In this document: positions 28,060-36,532 of the stretch, piece by piece
Layout: each line of letters starts with the position of its first letter
Position numbering within the stretch: the stretch's first letter is position 1
Origin: Nonomuraea harbinensis
Lineage (GTDB): Bacteria; Actinomycetota; Actinomycetes; Streptosporangiales; Streptosporangiaceae
DNA length: 64,000 bases
Assembly (NCBI RefSeq): GCF_019396385.1
Contig: NZ_JAHKRN010000030.1
Coordinates: forward strand, 43,660 to 107,659
Reading direction: 5' to 3'
Translations under genes and position numbers: made by a program
Notes under the pieces: model-generated
The model's input: only the letters and a program-made list of their open reading frames with translations
What the model was told of the DNA's origin: nothing
The model's database searches: none

Positions 28060-28202
28060 CCCCGCCGTTTGCCCTCGCGCCTGGGCGTCTCGTCACGCAG
28101 GGGCCGCCGGTCGGCGGTCTCCTGCTGTTCCTTCGACGGGCGCGACACGTCACGCGCGCGCATCGCCGTGATCGCGGTGATCTGCAAGCTCTGCAGGGCC
28201 AT
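28056..28202 (-). CDS. Possible small basic protein
   Basis: 48 codons from ATG 28202: MALQSLQITAITAMRARDV, then a charged tail rich in Arg/Glu/Lys ending GKRRG. It lies 14 bp after the stop of the Eis-like gene in the same direction. There is no clear ribosome binding site. It may be a real small protein or chance. Confidence 0.3.
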   Translation of the reverse strand: MALQSLQITAITAMRARDVSRPSKEQQETADRRPLRDETPRREGKRRG

Positions 28203-28216
28203 ACGGCGACTGTACG

Positions 28217-29446
28217 TCAGAAGACGAGACCGGCGAACGGCTTCGGCTGCCAGGCCATGGCCGTGGCCAGCGCCCGCACCGCGCCGGGCGTCCGCTCGCC
28301 CAGCATCCCGGCCGCGTGCAGCGCGCCCAGATCGCCGTCGCCGAGGTAGGCCGAGCCCAGCGCCGCCACGTCCAGCGTGACGTCCGGCTCCTCGTCCACC
28401 CGCTTGCACTCCGCCCCCGTGGTGTCGGCGCGCAGGCGCCGGCGGCCCGCGTTCCACGGGCACACCTCGTCGGCGACCTCCAGCACCAGGTCCACCGGCG
28501 CCGCGTAGGCGCGCGACTCCAGCGCCCTGTCGACCTCCACGAGGCGTACCCACAGCTCGTCCGACCAGCTGGGGCGGAGCTGGCGGGGGTTGGCCATCAG
28601 CGCGAACAGCGGGTCGTCCACCGGCCTGGCGTGGGCCACGATCCGCGTCACCAGGTCACGGTCGAGCACCCCGCGCCACAGCAGCGCGTACGCGGCCGGA
28701 TCGGCGGCGAACAGCTCCTGCAGCCGCACCTCGCCGTCGGGCATGCCGTCGCCGTCCCAGCCGCTCTTGATCCGGAACAGCGCGTAACCGCGCACCCCGT
28801 CGTCGTCCTCGGCCAGCAGCGACCGCAGCGGGCCCGCGCCGTTCTGGTCGAACTCCTCGTCGGCCAGGACGGCGTCCCAGAACGCCGCGTTCCGGTCGTA
28901 CAGGCCGGGCCGCGAGCCGGCGACGGAGCCGAACAGCCGCTCGTACTCGCCGCGGACCTCGGCCGGCCTGACCACCCGCAGCCGCAGCGACGCGTCCACC
29001 GGGGCGCCGGGGACGAACGCCGCGCCGTGCCTGGCGATCGTGAACGACATCTGCCCCGCCGCGCGCCCGTAACCGAACCGCCCGTAGATCGGCGCCTCGG
29101 ACGCGTACAGCGCCGCCACCGGCTCCCCGCGCTCGCGCACGTCGGCGAGCTGCCTGCGCATCAGCGACGACAGGATGCCGCGGCGGCGATGCGAGGAGAG
29201 CACGGCGACGGCCGTCACGCCCGCGACGGGCAGCCGCCCGCCCGGCACCGTCATGGTGAAGCTGTGCACCGACGTGGAGGCCACCATCGTGTCACCGTCG
29301 AAGACGGCGAGCGTGCGGTCGAACTCCGTCTGCGCCTTCCACCGCTCGGTCTGCCGCGGATGCGGTGTCCAGTTGAAGCCCTCGGAGAGCACGCCGGCGA
29401 ACGCCGGCCATTCGCTCTCGGCGATCGGACGGATCGGATACGTCAT
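28217..29446 (-). CDS. Eis-like GNAT N-acetyltransferase
   Basis: 409 residues, the length and three-part layout of the Eis family (Enhanced intracellular survival): an N-terminal GNAT domain with the acetyl-CoA signature TAVAVLSSHRRRGILSSLM, a second degenerate GNAT domain, and an SCP2-like C-terminal domain ending LAWQPKPFAGLVF-like, with the conserved C-terminal carboxylate thought to act in catalysis. Eis enzymes acetylate amines, including aminoglycosides; whether this one confers resistance is unknown. Confidence 0.9.
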   Translation of the reverse strand: MTYPIRPIAESEWPAFAGVLSEGFNWTPHPRQTERWKAQTEFDRTLAVFDGDTMVASTSVHSFTMTVPGGRLPVAGVTAVAVLSSHRRRGILSSLMRRQLADVRERGEPVAALYASEAPIYGRFGYGRAAGQMSFTIARHGAAFVPGAPVDASLRLRVVRPAEVRGEYERLFGSVAGSRPGLYDRNAAFWDAVLADEEFDQNGAGPLRSLLAEDDDGVRGYALFRIKSGWDGDGMPDGEVRLQELFAADPAAYALLWRGVLDRDLVTRIVAHARPVDDPLFALMANPRQLRPSWSDELWVRLVEVDRALESRAYAAPVDLVLEVADEVCPWNAGRRRLRADTTGAECKRVDEEPDVTLDVAALGSAYLGDGDLGALHAAGMLGERTPGAVRALATAMAWQPKPFAGLVF

Positions 29447-29563
29447 CCGTCCACGGTACGAGCGAGCCCTCGCCGGGGCCACCGAATATCCCTGGTAAAC
29501 GATCAAGGCTCTGGTCAAGTCGGCTGCCCAAACGCGAGCCAGACCGATACAGTCGAGCGCATC

Positions 29564-30676
29564 ATGAGTACCCGACCGGCGCCGCTGATCCCGCCACGGC
29601 TCCGCGCGATCCTGGTGCGGGTGCCGTTCCTGGTGCAGCTCGTCCGGTTCCTCAGGCGCGGGGCGGCCAGGGACCGCAACCTGCTGGTCGCGCTGACCGT
29701 GGTCACGCTCGTCGTCGGGCTGCTCGCGGCCCAGGTCTCCACCGAGTGGTTCTCGCCCTCGCTGCTCATCCTCGTCACCCTGGTCGGCGGCCTGCAGCTG
29801 CGGGTGCGCAGCCTGGTCACGCTGCTGGTCGCGGTGGCCGTCTCGCTGGGTTACATCGCCGTCACGCTCGGCGCGGGCAGGGTCGGCGTCGGCCTCGCCG
29901 TGACGATCGGGTTCACCGCCGTGCTGGCGCTGCTCATGGCCCGCACCCGCGGCAAGCTCGGCGTCCAGGGGCTGCGCGGCGACGCCATGCTGCTGGAGCT
30001 GCGCGACCGGCTCAAGAGCCAGGGCGAGCTGCCCCCGCTGCCCAAGGACTGGGGCGGCAAGGTCGTGCTCAAGCAGGCCGGCGGCTCCTCCTTCGGCGGC
30101 GACTTCCTGGTGTCCATGCGCGACGGCGACCGGGTCGACATCGCGCTGGTGGACGTCTCGGGCAAGGGCGTCGACGCCGGCACCAGAGCGCTGCTGCTGT
30201 CGGGCACGTTCGGCGGGCTGCTCGGCTCCGTCGACGACTTCCTGCCCGCCTGCAACGCCTACCTCCACCGCCAGCGCGGCGACGAGGGGTTCGTCACCGC
30301 CGTGCACGTCCGGCTCGACCTGGCCACCGGCGACTACACCATCACCTCCGCCGGCCACCCGCCGGTCGTGAAGTTCGACGCCGGCACCGGCAACTGGGAG
30401 GTCGCCTCCGCCAAGGGCGTGGTCCTCGGCGTGGTGCCCGACCTCCACTGCGAGCCCGAGACCGGCACCCTCCACAAGGGCGACGCGCTGCTGCTCTACA
30501 CCGACGGCCTGATCGAGCAGCCGGGGCGCGACATCGACGCCGGGCTCGACCGGCTGCTCGGCGAGGCCGAGCGGCTGCTGCCCTCCGGGTTCCGCGACGG
30601 GGCGCGCGCCCTGGTCAACGCCATGGCCTCGGGCCACAGCGACGACTGCGCGCTGGTGCTGATCTGGCGCCCGTAG
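29564..30676 (+). CDS. SpoIIE/PP2C-type membrane phosphatase
   Basis: 370 residues. The N-terminal part has four hydrophobic helices (about 43-125; LLVALTVVTLVVGLLAAQV, LLILVTLVGGL and others). The cytoplasmic C-terminal half is a SpoIIE/RsbU-type phosphatase: SSFGGDFLVSMRDGDRVDIALVDVSGKGVDAG with metal-binding Asp residues, SAGHPPVV, LLLYTDGLIEQPGR and HSDDCALVLI. Such proteins dephosphorylate anti-sigma-factor antagonists. No partner gene is adjacent; the HATPase protein at 54818 is a possible, unproven partner type. Confidence 0.92.
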   Translation: MSTRPAPLIPPRLRAILVRVPFLVQLVRFLRRGAARDRNLLVALTVVTLVVGLLAAQVSTEWFSPSLLILVTLVGGLQLRVRSLVTLLVAVAVSLGYIAVTLGAGRVGVGLAVTIGFTAVLALLMARTRGKLGVQGLRGDAMLLELRDRLKSQGELPPLPKDWGGKVVLKQAGGSSFGGDFLVSMRDGDRVDIALVDVSGKGVDAGTRALLLSGTFGGLLGSVDDFLPACNAYLHRQRGDEGFVTAVHVRLDLATGDYTITSAGHPPVVKFDAGTGNWEVASAKGVVLGVVPDLHCEPETGTLHKGDALLLYTDGLIEQPGRDIDAGLDRLLGEAERLLPSGFRDGARALVNAMASGHSDDCALVLIWRP

Positions 30677-30773
30677 CCGTCCTTCGCATACCCCGTATGT
30701 CACGTAAGCGTCCGGGCCCGTCGAGTTCGACTACGCTTGGGACGTCGAATCGTCCGGTCTGGAGCGCGCGTAT

Positions 30774-32078
30774 ATGGACTGGCTCTTCCTCCTGGGGATC
30801 GCCATCTTCTTCATCGGGCTGATGGCGTCCATCGGGTTGCACGAGATCGGCCACCTGGTGCCCGCCAAGCTCTTCGGCATCAAGGTGACCCAGTACATGG
30901 TCGGCTTCGGGCCCACGATGTGGTCCCGCCGCAAGGGCGAGACCGAGTACGGCGTCAAGTGGATCCCGCTCGGCGGCTACATCCGGATGATCGGCATGCT
31001 GCCGCCCAAGCCGGGCGAGGATCCCGGCAAGCTGCGCGGCGGCTCCACCGGGCCGTTCCAGGCCCTGATCGAGCAGGCCAGGGAGGTGGCCCTGGAGGAG
31101 GTCAGGCCCGGCGACGAGAACCGCGTCTTCTACCGCAAGAAGTGGTGGCAGAAGGTCATCGTCATGTCCGGCGGCCCCGCGATGAACTTCGTGCTGGCCT
31201 TCATCCTCTACGCCCTCCTGCTGGTCGGCATCGGCGTGCCCACCTACGCGCCGGTGGTCTCGCCCGACACCAACACCTGCGTCATCCCGATCAGCGAGCA
31301 CCGCACCGAGTGCCGTCCCGGCGACCAGCCCACGCCCGCCTCGCAGGCCGGGCTCAAGGCCGGTGACAAGCTCGTCGCCCTCGACGGCCACAAGATCGAG
31401 ACGTGGGAGGACGCCACCCGGGTCATCCGCTCCCACGGCGCCGGCCCCGCCGAGCTGGCCATCATCCGCGACGGCCGGCCCATGACGCTGCAGACCACGC
31501 TCATCGCCCAGGACCGGCCCAAGCCCGGCGAGCCCGACGTGATCGAGAAGAACGTCGGCTTCCTCGGCGTGCTGCCGACCGAGGTCATGCAGCAGCAGAG
31601 CTTCGGCGCGGTCTTCCCCTACATGGCCGAACTGACCGGCCGCGTCGCGGTCTCGCTGGTCAACCTGCCGGAGAAGATGGTCGGCGTCTGGGACGCCGCG
31701 TTCTCCGGGGCCGAACGCGATCCCGAGGGCCCGGTGGGCGTCGTCGGCGCGGGCCGCATGGGCGGCGAGATCCTCGCCTCCGACCTGACCGGCGTGCAGA
31801 AGCTGTTCGTCTTCGTCAACCTGCTGGCCGGCATCAACCTGGCGATCGGCATGTTCAACCTGATCCCGCTGCTGCCGCTCGACGGCGGCCACATCGCCGG
31901 CGGGCTGTGGGAGGGCCTCAAGCGCGCCTGGGCGCGCATCCTGCGCCGCCCCGAGCCGTCCTACGTCGACATCGCCAAGGTGCTGCCGCTGACGTACGCG
32001 CTGGCCATCGTCATGATCGTCATGGCCGGGCTGCTCGTCTACGCCGACCTGATCAACCCGCTGCGCCTCACCGGCTGA
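30774..32078 (+). CDS. Site-2 intramembrane metalloprotease (RseP/Rip1-like)
   Basis: 434 residues, M50 family. First helix with zinc motif HEIGH (residues 23-27), a PDZ domain (about 175-270, KAGDKLVALDGHKIETWED) and the second active-site motif NLIPLLPLDGGH (third ligand Asp), followed by a last helix. Rip1-type proteases cut membrane-bound anti-sigma factors and other single-pass proteins. In many actinomycetes the neighbours are dxr and ispG; these are not seen here, so this is a different context or a paralogue. GGAG lies upstream of ATG 30774. Confidence 0.93.
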   Translation: MDWLFLLGIAIFFIGLMASIGLHEIGHLVPAKLFGIKVTQYMVGFGPTMWSRRKGETEYGVKWIPLGGYIRMIGMLPPKPGEDPGKLRGGSTGPFQALIEQAREVALEEVRPGDENRVFYRKKWWQKVIVMSGGPAMNFVLAFILYALLLVGIGVPTYAPVVSPDTNTCVIPISEHRTECRPGDQPTPASQAGLKAGDKLVALDGHKIETWEDATRVIRSHGAGPAELAIIRDGRPMTLQTTLIAQDRPKPGEPDVIEKNVGFLGVLPTEVMQQQSFGAVFPYMAELTGRVAVSLVNLPEKMVGVWDAAFSGAERDPEGPVGVVGAGRMGGEILASDLTGVQKLFVFVNLLAGINLAIGMFNLIPLLPLDGGHIAGGLWEGLKRAWARILRRPEPSYVDIAKVLPLTYALAIVMIVMAGLLVYADLINPLRLTG

Positions 32079-32083
32079 CCCGC

Positions 32084-32437
32084 ATGGACCCCCTGGAGCG
32101 GCTGCGCGCGGTCTGCCTGGCCCTGCCCGAGGTCACCGAGCGGCTCAGCCACGGCGAGCCCACCTGGTTCGTGCGCGGCAAGAAGACTTTCGTCATGTAC
32201 GCCGACCACCACCACGACGACCGGCTGGCCTTCTGGTGCGCGGCCCCGCCCGGCGCCCAGGAGGAGCTGGTGGGGCACGACCCGGCCCGCTTCTTCCGCC
32301 CTCCGTACGTGGGACACCGCGGCTGGCTGGGCGTCTACCTGGACGTCGAGGGCGTCGACTGGGACGAGATCGCCGAACTCGTCACCGACGCCTACCGGCA
32401 GACGGCGCCCAAGTCGCTCCTCGCCCGCCTGCCCTGA
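32084..32437 (+). CDS. MmcQ/YjbR-family protein
   Basis: 117 residues, YjbR double-wing DNA-binding-like fold: VCLALPEVTERLSHGEPTWFVRGKKTFVMY, then PYVGHRGWLGVYLD and VTDAYRQTAPKSLL. Function unknown; some members were named for mitomycin resistance genes. It begins 6 bp after the site-2 protease gene and is cotranscribed with it. Confidence 0.9.
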   Translation: MDPLERLRAVCLALPEVTERLSHGEPTWFVRGKKTFVMYADHHHDDRLAFWCAAPPGAQEELVGHDPARFFRPPYVGHRGWLGVYLDVEGVDWDEIAELVTDAYRQTAPKSLLARLP

Positions 32438-32446
32438 CGGCGGCCC

Positions 32447-33544
32447 TCATGCTCGGCCGGGTGGCACCAAGGTGACGGTCACGTCGAGCCCGCCGTCCGG
32501 CAGCGGCCGGACCTCCAGCGTGCCGTGGTGGGCCTCGACGACGGCGGCCACGATCGACAGCCCGAGCCCCGACCCGTCGCCGCCGGCCTTCCTGCCGGTC
32601 TCCAGGCGCTGGAAGGGCCGCGTGAGCAGGTGCGCCCGTTCGGGCGGGATCAGCGGGCCGCTGTTGGAGATCCGGAGGGTGGAGCGGCCGGAACGCCCGG
32701 CCGTCTCCACCGTGATCCACCCATCGGGCACGTTGTAGCGTACGGCGTTGTCCAGCAGGTTCGTGACCAGGCGCTCGATCAGGGCGGGGTCACCGGAGGC
32801 GGGCGCCGGGCGGAGGGAGGAGTCGACGCGGATCTCCGCGTCCTCGTAGCGGCCGAGTGCCTGTCCGGTGATCGCGGCCAGGTCGAGGGGGCGGCGGTGG
32901 TCCAGCCCCTGCTGGCTGCGGGCCAGCACGAGCAGGGCCTCGATGAGCCGTTCCTGATGCTTCCCCGCGGCGACGACGCGTTCCAGCACGGCCCGCAGAG
33001 CCCGGGCGTCGGCCTCGGGGTCGGCGAGCGCGACCTCGGCCATGGCCCGCTGCAGCGTCAGCGGCGTGCGCAGCTCGTGGGAGGCGTTGGCGACGAACCG
33101 GCGCTGCGCGGTGAAGGCCGCCTCCAGCCGGTCCAGCAGCGCGTCGAAGGTGTCGGCCAGCCTTTTCAGCTCGTCGTCGGGTCCGGAGGCGGCCAGCCGC
33201 CGGTCGAGCCGGTCGGCCGTGATGCGCCGGACGGTGTCCGTCATCTCGCCCAGCGGCCGCAGCACCCGCCCGGCCATGAGCCAGCCGAGCACCATCGCCG
33301 CGCACGTCATGAAGGCCAGCGCGATCAGGGAGTTGACCAGCAGCCGGAGCGGGTCCGCCGCCCGCTCCACCGTGGGCGTCCGGACGGACACGTCGAACCC
33401 GCCGGGCGGCGCCGGCGCGGCGGGCGGTGCAGGGAAGGGCGAGTACTGGACCAGCAGGTAGATGAGCGCGACCAGCACGACCCCGGCCAGCGCGAACAGG
33501 CCACCGTAGAGCAGGGTCAGGCGAAGCCGTACGGTCCGCCTCAT
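32447..33544 (-). CDS. Sensor histidine kinase (OmpR-system partner)
   Basis: 365 residues. TM1 (about 10-30), a short extracytoplasmic loop of about 55 residues rich in Pro (FPAPPAAPAPPGG), TM2 (about 80-102), HAMP, then HisKA with FVANASHELRTPL (phosphorylated His) and HATPase_c with NLLDNAVRYN and GSGLGLSIV. The start ATG overlaps the regulator's stop (ATGA). It senses an unknown envelope signal and phosphorylates the regulator encoded by 33541-34194. Confidence 0.95.
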   Translation of the reverse strand: MRRTVRLRLTLLYGGLFALAGVVLVALIYLLVQYSPFPAPPAAPAPPGGFDVSVRTPTVERAADPLRLLVNSLIALAFMTCAAMVLGWLMAGRVLRPLGEMTDTVRRITADRLDRRLAASGPDDELKRLADTFDALLDRLEAAFTAQRRFVANASHELRTPLTLQRAMAEVALADPEADARALRAVLERVVAAGKHQERLIEALLVLARSQQGLDHRRPLDLAAITGQALGRYEDAEIRVDSSLRPAPASGDPALIERLVTNLLDNAVRYNVPDGWITVETAGRSGRSTLRISNSGPLIPPERAHLLTRPFQRLETGRKAGGDGSGLGLSIVAAVVEAHHGTLEVRPLPDGGLDVTVTLVPPGRA

Positions 33545-34194
33545 ATGCGGTATCCCGCCTGCGGGACCGTCTCGATCAGCGGCGGATCGCCGAGCTTGCG
33601 GCGCAGCCGGCTGATCGTGACCTTCACGGTGTGGGTGAACGGGTCGGCGAACTCGTCCCACCCGCGCTCCAGCAACTCCTCGGCGGAGACCACCGCGCCT
33701 CCGGCGGTCAGCAGCAGTTCCAGGACGGCGAACTCCTTGGGACTCAGCGGCAGCCGGCGCCCGTCGCGGACGGCGATCCGGGTGGACGGGTCGAGCCGCA
33801 GGTCGCCGTGGACGAGCACCGGTGGGAGAGCGCGGTGCGACCGCCTGGCCAGCGCTCGGATCCGGGCGACCAGCTCGGCGAAGGCGAACGGCTTGGGCAG
33901 GTAGTCGTCGGCGCCCGCGCCGAGCCCCGTCACCCTGTCGTCGATCGTCCCGGCGGCGGTGAGCATCAGCACCCGCGCCGGATAGCCGGCGCCGGCCAGC
34001 GACCCGCACACCTCGTCACCGTGCAGGCCGGGCAGGTCCCGGTCGAGCACGATCACGTCGTAACGGGTCACCGAGGTGCGGTCGAGCGCGCTCCGGCCGT
34101 CCAGGACCACGTCGACGGCCATGCCCTCGCGGCGCAGCCCCGCCGCGACCGTCAGGGCCAGCTCCTCATGGTCTTCGACCACCAACACCCTCAT
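33541..34194 (-). CDS. OmpR-family response regulator
   Basis: 217 residues. Receiver domain with the acidic pair in VVEDHEE, phospho-acceptor Asp in VIVLDRDLPG and Lys in YLPKPFAF; winged-helix C-terminus with PLSPKEFAVLELLL and VKVTISRLRRKLGDPPLIETVPQAGYRI ends. It is upstream of the kinase gene. It is divergent from the small secreted protein at 34310; inverted repeats in the gap are probable binding sites. Confidence 0.95.
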   Translation of the reverse strand: MRVLVVEDHEELALTVAAGLRREGMAVDVVLDGRSALDRTSVTRYDVIVLDRDLPGLHGDEVCGSLAGAGYPARVLMLTAAGTIDDRVTGLGAGADDYLPKPFAFAELVARIRALARRSHRALPPVLVHGDLRLDPSTRIAVRDGRRLPLSPKEFAVLELLLTAGGAVVSAEELLERGWDEFADPFTHTVKVTISRLRRKLGDPPLIETVPQAGYRI

Positions 34195-34218
34195 GATCCC
34201 CAGAATGCCCCCATCGCC

Positions 34219-34259
34219 GGTTACAGCGGGGTAACCGTCACCGTTCCGACCCTGTAACC
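34219..34259. promoter_or_regulatory. GGTTAC/GTAACC repeats, candidate response-regulator sites
   Basis: GGTTACAG at 34219-34226 pairs with CTGTAACC at 34252-34259, and an inner GTAACC at 34231-34236 also pairs with the first. They lie in the 115-bp gap between the regulator and the small secreted protein. Confidence 0.45.
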
Positions 34260-34309
34260 GGCCCCCGGCTTTCCTGGAGGCACACACGGCCGACCGAAAC
34301 GGAGACATC

Positions 34310-34633
34310 ATGTTCGGCTCGAAGATCAGCAGGTTCGTCCTGGCCGCCGTCGTCCTGGCCGCCGGCGTGGGCTGGATGGCCGGCTCGGAAGAGGAGCCCG
34401 TCAGGGACGGCGAGCAGTTCACCGCCTGCATGCGCGCTCACGGGCTGCCCGGTTTCCCCGAGATCGCGCTCTCCTCGGACGGGCTGGTCAATCTCGACAT
34501 CAAGGGTGAGCGCGTCGACGTCCTGTCGGGGAAGTACGGGGCGGCGGTCGAAGCGTGCGATTCACTGCTGCCCGCGGGTTCCCGGTTGCCGGGCGCGCCG
34601 GCAGCGCCGACAGCGCCGCCGTTCCCGTCCTGA
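34310..34633 (+). CDS. Small exported protein of unknown function
   Basis: 107 residues. Signal-anchor or signal peptide KISRFVLAAVVLAAGVGWMAG, followed by a short acidic stretch and the motif FTACMRAHGLPGFPE, seen in a family of small actinobacterial envelope proteins (CMRxxGxxxFP) often encoded beside ABC exporters and two-component systems. The tail is Pro/Ala-rich. No lipobox Cys is obvious. It is probably controlled by the divergent two-component system. Role unknown. Confidence 0.75.
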   Translation: MFGSKISRFVLAAVVLAAGVGWMAGSEEEPVRDGEQFTACMRAHGLPGFPEIALSSDGLVNLDIKGERVDVLSGKYGAAVEACDSLLPAGSRLPGAPAAPTAPPFPS

Positions 34634-34658
34634 CCCGCAGGGCACTGGGCTACGTCCG

Positions 34659-34690
34659 GGCGGCGATCCACCGATCGGTGGATCGCCGCC
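34659..34690 (+). terminator. 32-bp perfect palindrome, terminator-like
   Basis: 14-bp arms GGCGGCGATCCACC / GGTGGATCGCCGCC around GATC, 26 nt after the stop of the small exported protein. A second short hairpin (CCGCC GT CCGGCGG region) follows. No T-run; it could also be an operator for the ABC operon. Confidence 0.6.
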
Positions 34691-34787
34691 TCCGCCGTCC
34701 GGCGGCCAGGTCCCGTCTCCTGGTCGGTGTCGGCGGAAGTGCCGGTCGTAGCAGGCTGAATGCGCCAACCACCGAAGGGACGCGCGC

Positions 34788-35702
34788 ATGCCACCAGTGA
34801 TCGAGGTACGCGACCTCCACAAACGCTATGACGACAAGATCGCGGTCGACGACGTCTCGCTCACCGTCCAGGAGGGTGAGATCTTCGGGATCCTCGGCCC
34901 GAACGGCGCCGGCAAGACGACGACCGTGGAGTGCGTCGAGGGCCTCCGCACCCCGGATCGCGGTGAGATCAAGGTGCTCGGGCTGGACCCTCTCCGTGAC
35001 CGCGCCGAGCTGACCCGGCGGCTCGGCGTCCAGTTGCAGGCCGGCCACCTCCCCGAGCGGCTCCAGGTCGCCGAGGCCCTGGAGCTCTACAGCTCCTTCT
35101 ATCCCGAGCCCGCCGACTGGCGCGGACTGCTGGACGGCCTCGGCCTGGCGGACAAGGCGAAGACCAGGTACGCCAAGCTGTCCGGCGGCCAGAAACAACG
35201 GCTCTCGATCGCGCTGGCGCTCGTCGGCAGCCCCAGGGTGGCGATCCTCGACGAGCTCACCACCGGCCTCGACCCGCAGGCCCGGCGCGACACCTGGGAC
35301 CTGATCGAGGGCGTGCGCTCTCGCGGGGTGACGATCGTGCTGGTCACCCACTTCATGGAGGAGGCCGAGCGGCTGTGCGACCGGCTCGCGCTGATCGACG
35401 CCGGCCGCGTCGTCATGGTGGACACCCCGGCCGGTCTCACCGAGCGGGCGTGCGCCGGGCAGCGGATCCAGTTCCGCCCGTCCAGGCCGATGGACGACCG
35501 CCTGCTGACGAGCCTGCCCGACGTCTCCGGCGTCACCCGTAGGGGAGAGCTGGTCATCGTCAACGGCAACGACAACGCGCTCAACGCCGTCACCACCGTG
35601 CTGGCCCGCAACCAGATCGTGGCCCATCAACTGCGCGTCGAGCAGGCGAGCCTGGAGGACGCGTTCGTCCGGCTGACCGGCAAGCGTCCCGACCCCCGGT
35701 GA
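34788..35702 (+). CDS. ABC exporter ATP-binding protein (DrrA-like)
   Basis: 304 residues. Walker A GPNGAGKTTT, signature LSGGQKQR, Walker B VAILDELTTGLDP, H-loop LVTHFMEE; the C-terminal about 80 residues (DUF4162-type, with RVDTPAG-like and LEDAFVRLTGK ends) are typical of drug-exporter ATPases. It heads a four-gene operon with the permease, a NarL-type kinase and its regulator. GAAGGGA lies before ATG 34788. Confidence 0.95.
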   Translation: MPPVIEVRDLHKRYDDKIAVDDVSLTVQEGEIFGILGPNGAGKTTTVECVEGLRTPDRGEIKVLGLDPLRDRAELTRRLGVQLQAGHLPERLQVAEALELYSSFYPEPADWRGLLDGLGLADKAKTRYAKLSGGQKQRLSIALALVGSPRVAILDELTTGLDPQARRDTWDLIEGVRSRGVTIVLVTHFMEEAERLCDRLALIDAGRVVMVDTPAGLTERACAGQRIQFRPSRPMDDRLLTSLPDVSGVTRRGELVIVNGNDNALNAVTTVLARNQIVAHQLRVEQASLEDAFVRLTGKRPDPR

Positions 35703-35722
35703 CACATCAGAGAGAGGCCCCC

Positions 35723-36496
35723 ATGCCCATGTCAGCATCGAAGACCGCCGAGCGGGGTTCCGCGACCTGGCGGCTCATCAAGGCCGAGAGCACGTTGTGC
35801 GTCCGGGACAAGGTCGGCCCCCTGTGGGGCATCGGCTTCCCGCTGATCCTGCTGGTCATCCTCGGCAGCGTCTCCGATCTGCGGACGCCTGTGGAGGGCG
35901 GCGGCGGCCTGACGTACTTCGACCTCTACGTCCCTGTTCTGGTTCTGTTCAACCTGGCCATCCTGGCCACGGCCTCCCTGCCGACCACGCTCGCGGGATA
36001 CCGGGAGAACGGCGTGCTGCGGCGCATGCGCACCACACCGGTCGGCCCCGCTCGCGTGCTCGCCGCCCAGCTCGTGGCCAACTTCGCCATCGCGGTCGTC
36101 GCGATGGTCCTGTTCCTCGGGGTGGCCGGGTTCGGCTTCGGCGTCGGCCTGCCGGAGCACCTTCCCGGTTTCGCCCTCGCCTGGCTGCTCGCGGCGGCCG
36201 CGCTGCTCGCGATCGGCCTGCTGATCACCGCGCTCGCGCCCGGGCGCGGCCCGGCCACGGCGATCGGCACGGTGCTGTTCTTCCCGATGATGTTCTTCGC
36301 CGGACTGTGGGTGCCGATCTCGCAGATGCCGCCGCTGCTGCGGGACATCGCCCACTACACCCCGCTCGGCGCGGGCATGGGGGCGTTCCAGGACGCGTAC
36401 CAGGGTCACTTCCCGTCGGTCGTGCCGCTGCTGACCCTGGCGGCCTACGCGGTGGTGTGCGCGTCCGTCGCCATCCGCTGGTTCCGCTGGGAATAG
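35723..36496 (+). CDS. ABC-2-type exporter permease (DrrB-like)
   Basis: 257 residues, six helices, ABC2_membrane family. The start ATG 35723 was chosen because AGAGAGG lies 6 nt upstream; a GTG at 35699 overlapping the previous stop is an alternative. Motifs: YRENGVLRRMRTTPVGPARVL (permease gate helix) and FFPMMFFAGLWVPISQMP. Works with the ATPase just upstream. The substrate could be a drug or lipid. Confidence 0.93.
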   Translation: MPMSASKTAERGSATWRLIKAESTLCVRDKVGPLWGIGFPLILLVILGSVSDLRTPVEGGGGLTYFDLYVPVLVLFNLAILATASLPTTLAGYRENGVLRRMRTTPVGPARVLAAQLVANFAIAVVAMVLFLGVAGFGFGVGLPEHLPGFALAWLLAAAALLAIGLLITALAPGRGPATAIGTVLFFPMMFFAGLWVPISQMPPLLRDIAHYTPLGAGMGAFQDAYQGHFPSVVPLLTLAAYAVVCASVAIRWFRWE

Positions 36497-36532
36497 CCGC
36501 CCGGAATAGAATCCGGCAAGGGAGAGGGAGCC

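Noticed and set aside
28217..30703. Upstream extension of the Eis-like gene beyond 29446
   Set aside because: The extension is antisense to the SpoIIE phosphatase; MTYPIRPIAE at 29446 is the right start.
34555..34800. Small frames over the palindrome before the ABC operon
   Set aside because: They are made of repeat-like Arg/Pro codons around a 32-bp palindrome; no start signal.
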